Assembly (NCBI GenBank): GCA_001708385.1
Contig: CP012388.1
Location: forward strand, 1,674,001-1,738,000
Origin: Flavobacterium psychrophilum
GTDB taxonomy: Bacteria > Bacteroidota > Bacteroidia > Flavobacteriales > Flavobacteriaceae
Direction: 5' to 3'
Length of the DNA stretch: 64,000 bases
This document shows, piece after piece, positions 36,016 through 45,275 of the stretch; position 1 is the stretch's first letter; each line of letters opens with the position of its first letter. The notes under the pieces are model-generated. The model saw nothing but the letters and a program-made list of their open reading frames with translations, was not told where the DNA came from and searched no databases. Both the position numbers and the translations under genes were made by a program.

Positions 36016-37073
36016 GCATATTGTGCAGTAAACGGCTTTTCGTTCAGTATTTCTTTTATAACAGCTATCGTTTTCTCTACAGTATCTTCATTGGTGTTTA
36101 TCGCAATACTACCATTGCCGTACGGTTCATATTTTACAGGATTGGTAACCGAAAACAAACCTATAGTTGGAGTTAGTGATGAAGCTGCTAAGTGCATGAT
36201 TCCACTATCCGCACCTATAAAGACAGCCGTGTTAGCAATCAATGCAGCAATTTCACGTACATCTTTACTGTAAAAAGACGGGGCTTTAAATCCTATCTTA
36301 GATATATTTTCAACCGGTAGTACCTCAATAAAATTATAGTCAGGAAATGCTGTTGTCAGGCTGTTGTAATATGCACCCCACCATTCTTCCGAATAGCATT
36401 TTGCACCCGTAGCATACGTAAAAACAGCAATTGTTCTTTTAGTATCCGGAACCAGTTTATCAAGAACCTGTTTTGCATCTGCCAATTCCCCTGCATCCAA
36501 TCTAAGGTTTAAAGGAGGAACCGGAGCATTGTTTTCTTTAAAACCAAGCAAGCCTAAGAAATACCTTAAATTATACACAGGCTTTTTTGCCATGTGCATA
36601 TAGTCATTATATTTATTGGCAAGCGCCTCAATATTTTCTCCGAAAATTTTATTCTTTGCGGTTACATATCGCGTTGAAAGCCTTCCGGAAGAAGATCCGC
36701 TATCGATATTAATTACCATATCATAATGGTATCGCTTTAACGACACCCAAACCTTAGCATACTTAATCAGTTCCTTAAATGGCTTTTTGGGCAGCGTTAT
36801 AACCCTGTCTATAGCCGGGTAGTTTTTAAACACTATCGGTGTAAGCCCCCCTTTTACAAATAGGTCTATTTTACAATCCGGAAAAGTTGCAGTGATTTCC
36901 TGAACCAACGGCGTAATAAGCAACAGATTCCCAAGCCTGTGATTCGGGCGCGTAATAAGAACACGCTTAATTACAGGTGTACCATTTTTGGAATCTATAA
37001 ACGACTCACCCACATTGCCGGTAAGCGATTTCATTATTTTTCGCCTTACTGCATTAACTTTCGTTTTAAACAT
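36012..37073 (-). CDS. Glycosyltransferase family 9 (heptosyltransferase-like)
   Basis: 353-residue GT-B enzyme related to ADP-heptose:LPS heptosyltransferases, presumably adding a sugar to lipopolysaccharide core on the cytoplasmic face. N-terminal domain: VLITRPNHRLGNLLLITPLVQEI with the acceptor-side motif; C-terminal domain: FIGADSGIMHLAASSLTPTIGLFSVTNP, the signature of the family. Sugar and acceptor are unknown. It is a single gene with about 220 bases of AT-rich sequence upstream before the ppiD terminator. Confidence 0.88.
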   Translation of the reverse strand: MFKTKVNAVRRKIMKSLTGNVGESFIDSKNGTPVIKRVLITRPNHRLGNLLLITPLVQEITATFPDCKIDLFVKGGLTPIVFKNYPAIDRVITLPKKPFKELIKYAKVWVSLKRYHYDMVINIDSGSSSGRLSTRYVTAKNKIFGENIEALANKYNDYMHMAKKPVYNLRYFLGLLGFKENNAPVPPLNLRLDAGELADAKQVLDKLVPDTKRTIAVFTYATGAKCYSEEWWGAYYNSLTTAFPDYNFIEVLPVENISKIGFKAPSFYSKDVREIAALIANTAVFIGADSGIMHLAASSLTPTIGLFSVTNPVKYEPYGNGSIAINTNEDTVEKTIAVIKEILNEKPFTAQYA

Positions 37074-37243
37074 AGAACTATTTTAGGATATGTAACTGCC
37101 CATTTATTGGGTTATGACTAACAATTGGTAAAAATACTTTCGCAAATATATATTATTACCATAAGTCAACAATAAATAACAGAAAATTAACGACTATTTT
37201 ACAATTAAAACCCTGTAAAAATCACGCACTGCAGATTTACGCA

Positions 37244-37270
37244 CAAAAAAACCGGCGTAAAAGCCGGTTT
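37244..37270 (-). terminator. Terminator after ppiD
   Basis: AACCGGC (37250-37256) and GCCGGTT (37263-37269) with loop GTAAAA. The A run at 37244-37250 becomes the minus-strand T tract. It closes the coaX-to-ppiD block. Confidence 0.88.
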
Positions 37271-37294
37271 AATTTATCTTAATGAATTCAGTTA

Positions 37295-39400
37295 TTAGTT
37301 GAACTCAGCTCTGTTATCTTCTATATCAGCAGCATCCTGAAGCGCTTGTGAAAGTCTTCCCTGAGCCTGCATTCTGCCTTCGTTATTTAAACGTGCAGTA
37401 TATGAAGTATAGTTAGGTAATGCCGGAGCTTTAGTAATAGTTTTAGTTCTTACCATGAAAACACCAAGGTTTCCTTCGATAAGTCCAGATGTTTTACCTG
37501 CTGCAAGACCAAATGCCTTACCAACAACTTTAGGTTCTGCACCTACGTTAGTAATAGCAGCACTAGCCAGGTTAGTATCGGTAGCGTTTGCAACCGTTGA
37601 ACCTGTTTTCTGAGCTACAGCTTCAAGTGTAGCACCTTCCATTTTTTTCCTGATAAGTTCAGCTTTCTTCTGGTTACGAACAATTGGCAACACAGATACT
37701 TTAGCTTCTTCTATAGAAAGAAGTCCTTTTTCGTTGATGCTTTTCAGCCTTACGATAACGTGACCCTGAGGAATATCAAATTTCTTAACATCACCTTCTT
37801 TAGTATCTTTAGCATAAGCCCATTTAACGATACCTCTTTGTGCACCAACACCAGGCACAGTCTCATCATTAGCTAATATTTTGTTAGCCGGAGTAACTGT
37901 AAGGTTTAAGCTTTTAGCAAGGTCTGCAAGTGGTTTAGATTCTGCATCCATTTCTAACTTGGTAGCTTTAGTAAAGATCTCATCTGTAGTAGCTTCAGAC
38001 GGCTCAATTTTCTGAGCGATAGTAGCTAATTGTACAGCTTCGTTTTTACCTGTAACTTTAATTACGTGGTAACCAAATTCAGTTTCAACTACACCTGTAG
38101 TACCTACCGGGTTATTGAATACGAAATCATTAAAAGGCTTAACCATTTGGTTAGGCGCAATATTATCATACTCACCACCTGTTTGTTTAGATCCCGGGTC
38201 ATCAGTATTAGTCATTGCAAGCATAGCAAAGTTGCCAGGGTTAGCATTAACTTGTTTCAATAGGTCATCAGCTTTAACTTTAGCCTCTTCTTTAGTTCTT
38301 GTAATTGAAGGATCCGGAGCTTTACCACCTTTGTAAGCAATAAGGATATGACTAGCTTTAGCAGAAGCATTTCCTTTTTTGTTAACCATCTTAGTAAGCT
38401 TGTAATAACCGTTATCAATGTATGGTCCAAATACCTGACCTTTACCTAAACTATAAATCTGCTCAGCAAATTCTAAAGGAAGTTGTTTTTTTGTAACGTA
38501 AGTAGTATCGTATTTAATATCTGAATTCTTGTTTACAAACTCTTCAACATTTGAAACACTTGCAAAACCGGCAATAGTATCATTTGTTTTAGTTACATCA
38601 TTGTATTCTACTCTTGGAGCAAGTAATGCATTGATGTCTTTTTTCATTTCAGCCTCATCAGCCTGAGATGGTTTGTTATCGATTAAAACATATTCTAAGT
38701 CGCGAGACGCCTCAGATTTATATTTTTTCTCATTTTTCTTCATGTAAGCCACAAGCTCATCATCAGATACTTTAACCTGATCATCGTTGATTGTGCTGTA
38801 AGGCACGAATACATAATCAAAAGTAGCTTTGTTTGCTTCAGACTCATATTTAGCTTTACCATCGTTATCAGTAGCAAAGAATGCTGCTTTAACCATGTTA
38901 AGGTATAATTGTTTTTTAGCTGCATTTTCAACTAAACCTTTATTTTTCTCAATCATCTGCCATTGCTGAGGATTGGTAGTTTTAAGGTTTACAAGGAATT
39001 CATTGAATTTAGCCTTGTCAAATTTACCTAATGCATTTTGGAATTGCGGATTTTGAGCAACCTGTGGATCCTGAGCATATACATTGAATATATGATCTCT
39101 ACCTACTCTTAGACCTGCTTTTTCGAATCTGTCTTCAAAAAGTATGTTGTCAACCTCCTGGCTCCACACTGCGTTAGACGCCTGCGTAGGGCTTATACCC
39201 TGCTGCCTTGCCTGAACATCGTTTACTTTTTGTAAAAAATCCTGTACAGGAATATCTTTACCATTTACGCTTCCTACGTTTCGGGTAATCCCAAAACCGC
39301 CGCTGTTTACAATATCACCTATTATAAAAGCAAGTAAGCAAAAGCCTATAACTAGTATAAGAATTAATGAGCGCTGCCTAATTTTTTGTAAAACCGCCAT
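37295..39400 (-). CDS. ppiD: PpiD-like membrane-anchored peptidylprolyl isomerase
   Basis: 701 residues. A single N-terminal helix anchors it in the inner membrane (SLILILVIGFCLLAFIIGDIV), followed by a SurA-N-like chaperone domain, a parvulin rotamase domain (SHILIAYKGGKAPDPS...MTNTDDPGSKQTGGEYDNI...FGYHVIKVTGK) and a C-terminal helical half. It assists folding of exported proteins at the Sec translocon exit. The layout is that of PpiD, though the C-terminal half diverges. Upstream come CNNM, lptC and others in the same direction, 104 bases away. Confidence 0.9.
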   Translation of the reverse strand: MAVLQKIRQRSLILILVIGFCLLAFIIGDIVNSGGFGITRNVGSVNGKDIPVQDFLQKVNDVQARQQGISPTQASNAVWSQEVDNILFEDRFEKAGLRVGRDHIFNVYAQDPQVAQNPQFQNALGKFDKAKFNEFLVNLKTTNPQQWQMIEKNKGLVENAAKKQLYLNMVKAAFFATDNDGKAKYESEANKATFDYVFVPYSTINDDQVKVSDDELVAYMKKNEKKYKSEASRDLEYVLIDNKPSQADEAEMKKDINALLAPRVEYNDVTKTNDTIAGFASVSNVEEFVNKNSDIKYDTTYVTKKQLPLEFAEQIYSLGKGQVFGPYIDNGYYKLTKMVNKKGNASAKASHILIAYKGGKAPDPSITRTKEEAKVKADDLLKQVNANPGNFAMLAMTNTDDPGSKQTGGEYDNIAPNQMVKPFNDFVFNNPVGTTGVVETEFGYHVIKVTGKNEAVQLATIAQKIEPSEATTDEIFTKATKLEMDAESKPLADLAKSLNLTVTPANKILANDETVPGVGAQRGIVKWAYAKDTKEGDVKKFDIPQGHVIVRLKSINEKGLLSIEEAKVSVLPIVRNQKKAELIRKKMEGATLEAVAQKTGSTVANATDTNLASAAITNVGAEPKVVGKAFGLAAGKTSGLIEGNLGVFMVRTKTITKAPALPNYTSYTARLNNEGRMQAQGRLSQALQDAADIEDNRAEFN

Positions 39401-39504
39401 TGTATTTCGTTTGTTAAAATTTTATATCAGTGGGCGAAAATACAATTATCTGTTTAATAATAAAAGGAGTGACGATATATTTTCTGCCGAAGTTGCATTT
39501 TTTT

Positions 39505-40770
39505 TTATTTATCCCGTAAAGGCTCGATTTTTACGAGCTCTATCTTTTTATTTGATGCCTGCTCAATAAAAATTTCAAAGTTTTCAAATGCCAGTTTTTC
39601 GCCTGTTTTTGGTATCTCCTTAACATTATGCACTATAAAACCACCTAGTGTTACATATGAATCACTCTCTGGAATCCCTAAATTGTAGGTTTCATTTATA
39701 TATTCCACATCGAGGCGGGCAGAAAAGAGGTATGCCCCATCAGGAAGTTGTTTTTCTTCAAATTCTTCTTCATCGTCATGTTCATCTTCAATCTCACCAA
39801 AAAGCTCCTCAATAATATCTTCTACAGTAACAATACCTGCCGTACCTCCATACTCGTCCAGTATTACAGCCATGCTTTTACGCTTACGCGTTAGCGTGTT
39901 TAGCAAATCTTTTACGTACACCGTTCCCGGAGCATACTCAATACTTATCATGACCGCCTGTATTGTCTGAGGCTTTTTAAATAATTCAAACGAATGTACA
40001 TAACCGATAATATTGTCGAGCGTATCCTGATACACAACTATTTTAGAATAATCGGTCTCAACAAACATATCTTTAAGTTCAGCCACAGCATCATTAATCT
40101 CGACACCCGAAATTTCGGTGCGCGGCGTCATGATATCCCTTGCTTTAACGTCTGAAAACTCGAGCGCATTCTGAAATATCTGAATTTCAGAATCTACCTC
40201 TTCCTGGTCATCTGCACCATTAAGCTGTTCCGTAATATAAGTACCCAGTTCGCCACGGCTAAAAAAGGCTTTCTGCCTGTCACCCTTAGTACCAAATACC
40301 TTTACAAGAATAAAATCGGATATAGCTATAGTAAATTTTGAAACCCAATGAAACAGGTAATAAAACAGATATGCCGGCAATGCAAAAAACTTTATAAGCG
40401 TATTTGCATAGACCTGAAAAAATATTTTCGGAAGAAATTCTGCAGTAATAAGCAGCACAAACCCTGATATTACAATTTGAAGCATCACCTGCCAGAATAG
40501 CGGCATATCGTGCCCTGAAGGATATACCCAACGCAGGACTGCATTACCCATATGATAGGAATACAGCACTAATGCAATAGTATTACCAACAAGCATTGAA
40601 GTGATAAACTGCGCAGGTTTTTCGGTTAACCGGGTAAGAATTCTGGAGATTAGGGTGGATTGCTTCTTTTCTACCTCAAGATATACTTTGTTGGAAGAAA
40701 TATAAGCTATCTCCATCCCAGAGAAGAAAGCTGAAAGAAGTAAGCATACTATTATTGTTGCTGCTTCCAT
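39505..40770 (-). CDS. CNNM/CorC-HlyC family membrane protein with CBS pair
   Basis: 421 residues. N-terminal DUF21/CNNM domain with four hydrophobic helices (TIIVCLLLSAFFSGMEIAYISS, a typical start), a CBS pair around MTPRTEISGVEIND and the DIMTPR motif, and a C-terminal CorC_HlyC domain (YLFSARLDVEYINETYNLGIPESDSYVTLGGFIV). Members are linked to magnesium or cobalt efflux. GldE, a gliding protein, has the same architecture, but its partner gldD is absent here, so I do not use that name. It starts 6 bases after the small membrane protein gene. Confidence 0.9.
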   Translation of the reverse strand: MEAATIIVCLLLSAFFSGMEIAYISSNKVYLEVEKKQSTLISRILTRLTEKPAQFITSMLVGNTIALVLYSYHMGNAVLRWVYPSGHDMPLFWQVMLQIVISGFVLLITAEFLPKIFFQVYANTLIKFFALPAYLFYYLFHWVSKFTIAISDFILVKVFGTKGDRQKAFFSRGELGTYITEQLNGADDQEEVDSEIQIFQNALEFSDVKARDIMTPRTEISGVEINDAVAELKDMFVETDYSKIVVYQDTLDNIIGYVHSFELFKKPQTIQAVMISIEYAPGTVYVKDLLNTLTRKRKSMAVILDEYGGTAGIVTVEDIIEELFGEIEDEHDDEEEFEEKQLPDGAYLFSARLDVEYINETYNLGIPESDSYVTLGGFIVHNVKEIPKTGEKLAFENFEIFIEQASNKKIELVKIEPLRDK

Positions 40771-40776
40771 AACAGC

Positions 40777-40968
40777 CTAGTTGTCTTTGTTGCCGTTCTG
40801 GTATTTTTTTGCAAATCTCATCCTGAAGAAAAACATAAAGACCGCAAGGCCGGCAAAAAGAAAACTAATAATATAGTTTTCTCCTTTTCGCATTGCATTT
40901 ACGCCGTCCACAATAAAGAAAACAGCTACTGCAAGATATAAATAAGATACAACTGTAAGATATTTCAT
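40777..40968 (-). CDS. Small two-helix membrane protein of unknown function
   Basis: 63 residues with two hydrophobic segments (VVSYLYLAVAVFFIVDGVNAM and FLFAGLAVFMFFFRMRF) joined by a short polar loop and a basic tail (AKKYQNGNKDN). Not recognised. It sits 2 bases after lptC and 6 bases before the CNNM gene in the same direction, so it is almost certainly translated as part of that operon. The tight spacing and membrane profile support it being real. Confidence 0.75.
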   Translation of the reverse strand: MKYLTVVSYLYLAVAVFFIVDGVNAMRKGENYIISFLFAGLAVFMFFFRMRFAKKYQNGNKDN

Positions 40969-40970
40969 TT

Positions 40971-41519
40971 TTATTCGTCTATATTATTAATAAGGCCTCG
41001 GTTTTGTTGTGCGTTAAACACTTTAAAGTCTTTACTAAAGTCAAGACCCGGGCCTTCAAGATAAGTGCCATCCTTATCTGTAAATTTAAAGTTTTTTTCG
41101 CTATAAAACCACTCATTCTTTTGGTCGTAAAAAAGCTGTTGTGTATCCAGCCTCTTACCATCATCTGTGGTGATCTTAACATTACCCTGCAAATCGATAA
41201 TGTCGGGTGCCGAATATGCTTTAGCGTAATCAGCCACTACATAGGTATTTTTACCGCCTTCATCAATCAGCGTAACGTTAACACCTTTTGGGAACTCGTT
41301 AAAACCATATTGGAGATTAGAGAAATCCAGCATTAGCGGACTTATAAGTATCGCCTTTACTTTACCCGAATCGGTATATTTCAAATTAATGTTTTCGGTT
41401 TCACCGGAAGGGCTAAACGCAACACTATTAATTCGCTGCACATCTTTAAAATTACTTTCGCAAGAGCAAAATAGTACCAAAAAAAAGAGTCCCGGCAACG
41501 CATATTTATACAGTTTCAT
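40971..41519 (-). CDS. lptC: LPS export periplasmic protein LptC
   Basis: 182 residues with an N-terminal lipoprotein-like signal ending at FCSC (cysteine 20) and a periplasmic beta-jellyroll: INLKYTDSGKVKAILISPLMLDF, VVADYAKAYSAPDIIDLQGNVKITTDDGKRLDTQQLFYDQKNEWFYSEK. The phrase DLQGNVKITTDDGKRLDTQQLFYD is characteristic of LptC/OstA-like LPS transport folds. It bridges the LptB2FG extractor and LptA. Apparent lipidation, in place of a plain membrane anchor, would be a difference from the E. coli form. Second in order after the TPR gene. Confidence 0.87.
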   Translation of the reverse strand: MKLYKYALPGLFFLVLFCSCESNFKDVQRINSVAFSPSGETENINLKYTDSGKVKAILISPLMLDFSNLQYGFNEFPKGVNVTLIDEGGKNTYVVADYAKAYSAPDIIDLQGNVKITTDDGKRLDTQQLFYDQKNEWFYSEKNFKFTDKDGTYLEGPGLDFSKDFKVFNAQQNRGLINNIDE

Positions 41520-41522
41520 TCC

Positions 41523-42884
41523 TTATAAATTTGGAAGTGTAACAGTTTGATTTATCCAGCAACCATAGGTTACAGCATCACCTTTCTTTTTACCGGCAGT
41601 TTTAAGTTCAGCTTTTGTAGGCAGGTTTTTGGTAAACCTTGCCACCATAGCATCAGCAGCAGCCTTAAGCCTTGGCTCTGCAGCCTGTGCTTTTCTGGCA
41701 TTTTCTATAGCAAGCAGGTTAAGCGTTTTACGTTCAAAATCTGTTAGCTTACATTCATCGTTTGCCGTAACAGACGCATACAATTCAGCAAGAAGCACAT
41801 AGGCTTTCCCTGATTTAGGATTAGCCTCAGCAGAAAGCAATGCATATTTTTTAGCCGCCGCCTTGTCAGAATTTCTTATAACCGATGCAATATCATAATA
41901 CACCATCGACTTTTTAAGCGGGCTCGTCTCCATAGAGGCTGCCTGGTCAAAATAAGCCACAGCCTCTTTAACTTCATTTTTCTTTTGAGAAAGAATAGCC
42001 ATCCTGTAAGCCGACTCTTTTGAAGGTGATGCTTTATGAACCGCTACAGCACCATTGTACAACGTAGCCGATTTAAAGCATTTTTTCCCATACAAAGCAC
42101 CAACCATAGCATCAAGCCAAGCAACATCTCCCTTATGGGCTTCGTAGTTTTTAGCGTAATATACATCCATTTTATCGCAAGAGATGTAATCGCTGCTTTG
42201 TTTAGATATAAACTTATTTACATTTTCTAACGCATCTAGACGCGCATCTGCATCTTCGATGAATTGTTTTTCACCATCAGAAATAGTCACAGTTTCCTGC
42301 TTTTTAAGTAATGCTTCTTTATCTGATGCAATCTTATTCTGAGCTGCCGAGATTTGGGCTAATATTTCAGAATAACGCTCAAAGTACTGATCGTCAGATA
42401 TTCCTTTACCCGACTTATACTGATCAAAGAACAGTTGAAAATATGCATACAAAGCATTATAATCTGTAAAAGCCTGCCTGTTTTTAGTAAACGAGACATT
42501 AAATGCTTTATAGGCCTCATCAGCCTTTATAATCTTATTATCATATTGCAGCAGTGTTTTTTTGATATCACTGCCTTTGCCCGGAAAATTAGCATCCTGC
42601 TCGCCATAAAGATCAACAAGATCGTTTATATACGTTTTTTGCTTTTCTGATGTCTCTGCAATTTCTATATTATATTGTAAAAGTCCTTCACCATAAACAT
42701 AAAGTGCTTCTGAGAACTTAGGACATTTTTTTCTCAATTCCCCCAAAAGCCCGTAAGCATCATTATATTCTTTTGCCAGGTATTTACTTTCAAACACTTT
42801 AAAATTATCTTCACATTTATAAGCACCCTGTGCCGAAGCCGTCAGGCTAAGCACTCCTATAAAAAAAGCAAGTAGTATTTTCAT
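41523..42884 (-). CDS. Secreted TPR-containing protein of the envelope block
   Basis: 453 residues with a signal peptide (MKILLAFFIGVLSLTASAQ) and mostly helical sequence. The second half contains TPR-like pairs (AYRMAILSQKKNEVKEAVAYFDQAASME, AKKYALLSAEANPKSGKAYVLLAELYAS). Four cysteines lie in the mature protein, including C-terminal TYGCWINQTVTLPNL. The function is unknown; TPR proteins of this kind usually serve as periplasmic scaffolds. It lies between an outer-membrane protein gene and lptC. The start at 42884 begins the signal peptide; the frame opens earlier at 42932, inside the previous gene. Confidence 0.8.
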   Translation of the reverse strand: MKILLAFFIGVLSLTASAQGAYKCEDNFKVFESKYLAKEYNDAYGLLGELRKKCPKFSEALYVYGEGLLQYNIEIAETSEKQKTYINDLVDLYGEQDANFPGKGSDIKKTLLQYDNKIIKADEAYKAFNVSFTKNRQAFTDYNALYAYFQLFFDQYKSGKGISDDQYFERYSEILAQISAAQNKIASDKEALLKKQETVTISDGEKQFIEDADARLDALENVNKFISKQSSDYISCDKMDVYYAKNYEAHKGDVAWLDAMVGALYGKKCFKSATLYNGAVAVHKASPSKESAYRMAILSQKKNEVKEAVAYFDQAASMETSPLKKSMVYYDIASVIRNSDKAAAKKYALLSAEANPKSGKAYVLLAELYASVTANDECKLTDFERKTLNLLAIENARKAQAAEPRLKAAADAMVARFTKNLPTKAELKTAGKKKGDAVTYGCWINQTVTLPNL

Positions 42885-42904
42885 AAACCCTGTATTTTTT
42901 AAAT

Positions 42905-44173
42905 TTAATCGTATTTTCTTTTGATAAACCACTTATCATTAAGCGAAAGGCTTATCATCACATTTACATAATTTTCCTGGATAAGGTTAGCTTTTTTAGT
43001 ACCTCTGCGCCCCATTTCTAAACCAAAGTTAAGATTTGAACCTCCAATTGTACCTCCTAAAGGAAGCCCCATACCTAGTGTAAAGCCAAAGTCGTTTATA
43101 TCCTGGCTGTTTACAACCAATCCCGTTTTTTCGTATTTAAGACCTGCGCGGTAGGTAACCCTGCTAAGGTAGTTGCTAAACGACATAAAGTTAGGGATAT
43201 AATATCCTCCCAGTGTAAATTTCTGAGAAGATTCAAAACCTGCATTTGTAATATTATCAAATCTGTTGCCAAACTTATTACTTCCCTGTGTTGTGAACTC
43301 TAAACCTGCAAACCATTTTCTGGCTTCACCAAAACCTGTTCCAATTGAGAATTTAGACGGCATTTTTACATCAGCTTTTGCTGTTGCAACATCAAGCTGA
43401 TCTACAACAGCTTCGTTACCTGCATTTGTTAGCATTATCGTCGCGAATTGTCTTTCACTGGTACTGCCAAGTGTATTTTCCGGGGAGAATGTTGCACTTG
43501 TAATCCAGTCAAGCTTTTTAAGTTTGCCTTTATAAACAGCTCCTATATTAAACGATGCCCCGCTATAATCGGTATCATTAAGCTCTCGTGTTGGATATTG
43601 TAAAACAACATCTGTAATATTTACGATCGATTTTGTCTGCGTATTTCCAAAGTTATACTGAAAATCTGCACCCACGCTAAATTTAGGTGTAATTTGGTAG
43701 GATGCTCCGGCAAAAACACGGTTAAGGCCACCGCTACCATCAAACTGCCTTGAACGGGCTAACCCATCCGTAGGGTTAATTGCCGAATTTTCAATTTTAT
43801 AGCCTACTGTTGTATACGGCATTAAACCGAAAGCAACTCCTAATTTATTGAAAGGTATCGCAACAGCAATGTAGTCGAACGTTGTTCTGTTAGCGCTATC
43901 GTTACCCGAATTAGTTTTAAAACCTGTTGAAGTATTGCTGGCACCAACTGTGTAGGTGGTTAATTTAAGAGCACTGTATGTAGCCGGGTTCTGCATATTG
44001 ATATGGATACTATCCGGCAGGATACTTAAACCACCCATAGACCTGTTTTCTACAGTACCTTTAAACTTAACATCTCCTATACCGTAATAAGAATATGGTG
44101 ATGCACTATTTTCCTGAGAAAAACCTGCGGCCGAAACAATCAGGCAAACGCCTGCAATAATTTTTTTAATCAT
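42905..44173 (-). CDS. Outer-membrane beta-barrel protein, OmpP1/FadL-like
   Basis: 422 residues: signal peptide MIKKIIAGVCLIVSAAGFSQ, then SPYSYYGIGDVKFKGTVENRSMGGLSILPDS, a start resembling FadL/PorV-type Bacteroidota barrels, and repeated amphipathic strands ending in the aromatic-rich LSLNDKWFIKRKYD. It is probably a barrel for hydrophobic or unknown substrates. It overlaps the coaX stop by 8 bases and is followed 20 bases later by the TPR gene, so it is part of one transcript. Confidence 0.75.
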   Translation of the reverse strand: MIKKIIAGVCLIVSAAGFSQENSASPYSYYGIGDVKFKGTVENRSMGGLSILPDSIHINMQNPATYSALKLTTYTVGASNTSTGFKTNSGNDSANRTTFDYIAVAIPFNKLGVAFGLMPYTTVGYKIENSAINPTDGLARSRQFDGSGGLNRVFAGASYQITPKFSVGADFQYNFGNTQTKSIVNITDVVLQYPTRELNDTDYSGASFNIGAVYKGKLKKLDWITSATFSPENTLGSTSERQFATIMLTNAGNEAVVDQLDVATAKADVKMPSKFSIGTGFGEARKWFAGLEFTTQGSNKFGNRFDNITNAGFESSQKFTLGGYYIPNFMSFSNYLSRVTYRAGLKYEKTGLVVNSQDINDFGFTLGMGLPLGGTIGGSNLNFGLEMGRRGTKKANLIQENYVNVMISLSLNDKWFIKRKYD

Positions 44174-44900
44174 TTGTGATCGTATATAGATATAAAAGAT
44201 TCAAACTTTCCAGTAGGAAATTTGAATTGGCAAATATGGTGTTTTTTAATCTTTTAGCCAAAAATTCAGCATCCCCGCCCGTTAATATTATTGTTAACTC
44301 CTGATACTGTTCACGATACTGCTCAACAAACCCCTCTATCTCATGCAGCATACCATTTACAACACCCGAATGCATAGATAAACTTGTGCTTGTACCTATG
44401 TAGCCGGCAGGCATTTCCGGATATAACAACGGAAGTTTTGCTGTAAAATTATGCATAGCATTATACCTTAATTGCAAACCCGGAGATATTGCACCTCCAA
44501 GATAGCTGTCTGAACTATCTGTAAAATCATAAGTTATACATGTACCTGCATCTATAACCAGCCTGTTCTTTGCAGGATATTGCAGGACGGCTCCGGCAGA
44601 AAGTACCATCCTGTCGACACCCAAAGTATGCGGAGTGCCATATTTATTATCAAATGGAAATAATGAAGAATGATCTATAGTAACTAAATTGCTCTTTTGT
44701 CCTAACTGAAATAACAGCTCCGGATAGCTGTCACTTACCGAAGAAAGTATACTTTGTTCTATTTTATTATGCCTTTCAAAAATTTCTTCGATTTTTTTCC
44801 GTGCTTCATCTTTGTTAAAAGCAACCTTTTCTAAAAGCGCAGTACCCTCAAAAACAGCTGCTTTAATTTTTGTATTACCTATATCTACCGCTAAAAGCAT
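44166..44900 (-). CDS. coaX: Type III pantothenate kinase
   Basis: 244-residue ASKHA-fold enzyme phosphorylating pantothenate in the first step of coenzyme A synthesis; type III kinases need a monovalent cation and are not feedback inhibited by CoA. Motifs: LLAVDIGNTKIKAAVF (phosphate 1), GVDRMVLSAGAVLQYPAKNRLVIDAGTCITYDF (with GxDR and DxGT), GGAISPGLQLRYNAM, and ILTGGDAEFL. A promoter box lies 20 bases before the start. First gene of the block that runs to ppiD. Confidence 0.95.
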   Translation of the reverse strand: MLLAVDIGNTKIKAAVFEGTALLEKVAFNKDEARKKIEEIFERHNKIEQSILSSVSDSYPELLFQLGQKSNLVTIDHSSLFPFDNKYGTPHTLGVDRMVLSAGAVLQYPAKNRLVIDAGTCITYDFTDSSDSYLGGAISPGLQLRYNAMHNFTAKLPLLYPEMPAGYIGTSTSLSMHSGVVNGMLHEIEGFVEQYREQYQELTIILTGGDAEFLAKRLKNTIFANSNFLLESLNLLYLYTITND

Positions 44901-44919
44901 TTACCTTTTATTTAGACCG

Positions 44920-44927
44920 CAAAGATA
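44920..44927 (-). promoter_or_regulatory. Candidate -7 box for the coaX-led operon
   Basis: CAAAGATA reads TATCTTTG on the minus strand, an exact TAnnTTTG match just before coaX. Confidence 0.5.
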
Positions 44928-44953
44928 GCGATTGATTTTTTTTATCTTTTGTT

Positions 44954-44983
44954 TTGGATAATATAAAAATGGTTCTATATTTG
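44954..44983 (+). promoter_or_regulatory. Promoter of the tandem tRNA-Phe genes
   Basis: TTG at 44954-44956, a 19-base spacer and TATATTTG at 44976-44983: a full Bacteroidota promoter 16 bases before the first tRNA. Confidence 0.8.
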
Positions 44984-44999
44984 CACCCGCAATAACAAC

Positions 45000-45072
45000 G
45001 GTACCTTAGCTCAGTTGGTAGAGCAATGGACTGAAAATCCATGTGTCCCTGGTTCGATTCCTGGAGGTACCA
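45000..45072 (+). tRNA. tRNA-Phe (GAA), copy 1
   Basis: 73-base cloverleaf: acceptor GGTACCT/AGGTACC, D arm GCTC AGTTGGTA GAGC, anticodon stem ATGGA/TCCAT with loop CTGAAAA (anticodon GAA), T arm CCTGG TTCGATT CCTGG, discriminator A. The 3' CCA is not encoded. Confidence 0.97.
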
Positions 45073-45083
45073 CTGCTAAAAAG

Positions 45084-45111
45084 AGCCCTTGATTGTTCAG
45101 GGGCTTTTTTA
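45084..45111 (+). terminator. Terminator after tRNA-Phe copy 1
   Basis: AGCCCTTGA (45084-45092) pairs with TCAGGGGCT (45097-45105) through a TTGT loop and is followed by T to 45110. Confidence 0.82.
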
Positions 45112-45165
45112 TTCAAAACTCGATTTTTGAATACTAAAAATAACGTTATTGCAAAAATACTTAAT

Positions 45166-45238
45166 GGTACCTTAGCTCAGTTGGTAGAGCAATGGACTGA
45201 AAATCCATGTGTCCCTGGTTCGATTCCTGGAGGTACCA
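45166..45238 (+). tRNA. tRNA-Phe (GAA), copy 2
   Basis: Identical in all 73 bases to the first copy, 93 bases downstream. The flanks differ, so this looks like an old tandem duplication or copies kept identical by gene conversion. No separate full promoter is visible before it. Confidence 0.97.
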
Positions 45239-45243
45239 CAAAG

Positions 45244-45275
45244 AAGCCTTTTGCTGTGCAAGAGGCTTTTTTTTT
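45244..45275 (+). terminator. Terminator after tRNA-Phe copy 2
   Basis: AAGCCTTTTGC (45244-45254) and GCAAGAGGCTT (45258-45268) form an 11-pair hairpin followed by T to 45275. Confidence 0.85.

Noticed and set aside
39505..40770. Naming the CNNM/CorC protein GldE
   Set aside because: It has the GldE architecture, but the gldD partner gene is not adjacent and CNNM/CorC paralogues are common, so the gliding name is unsupported.
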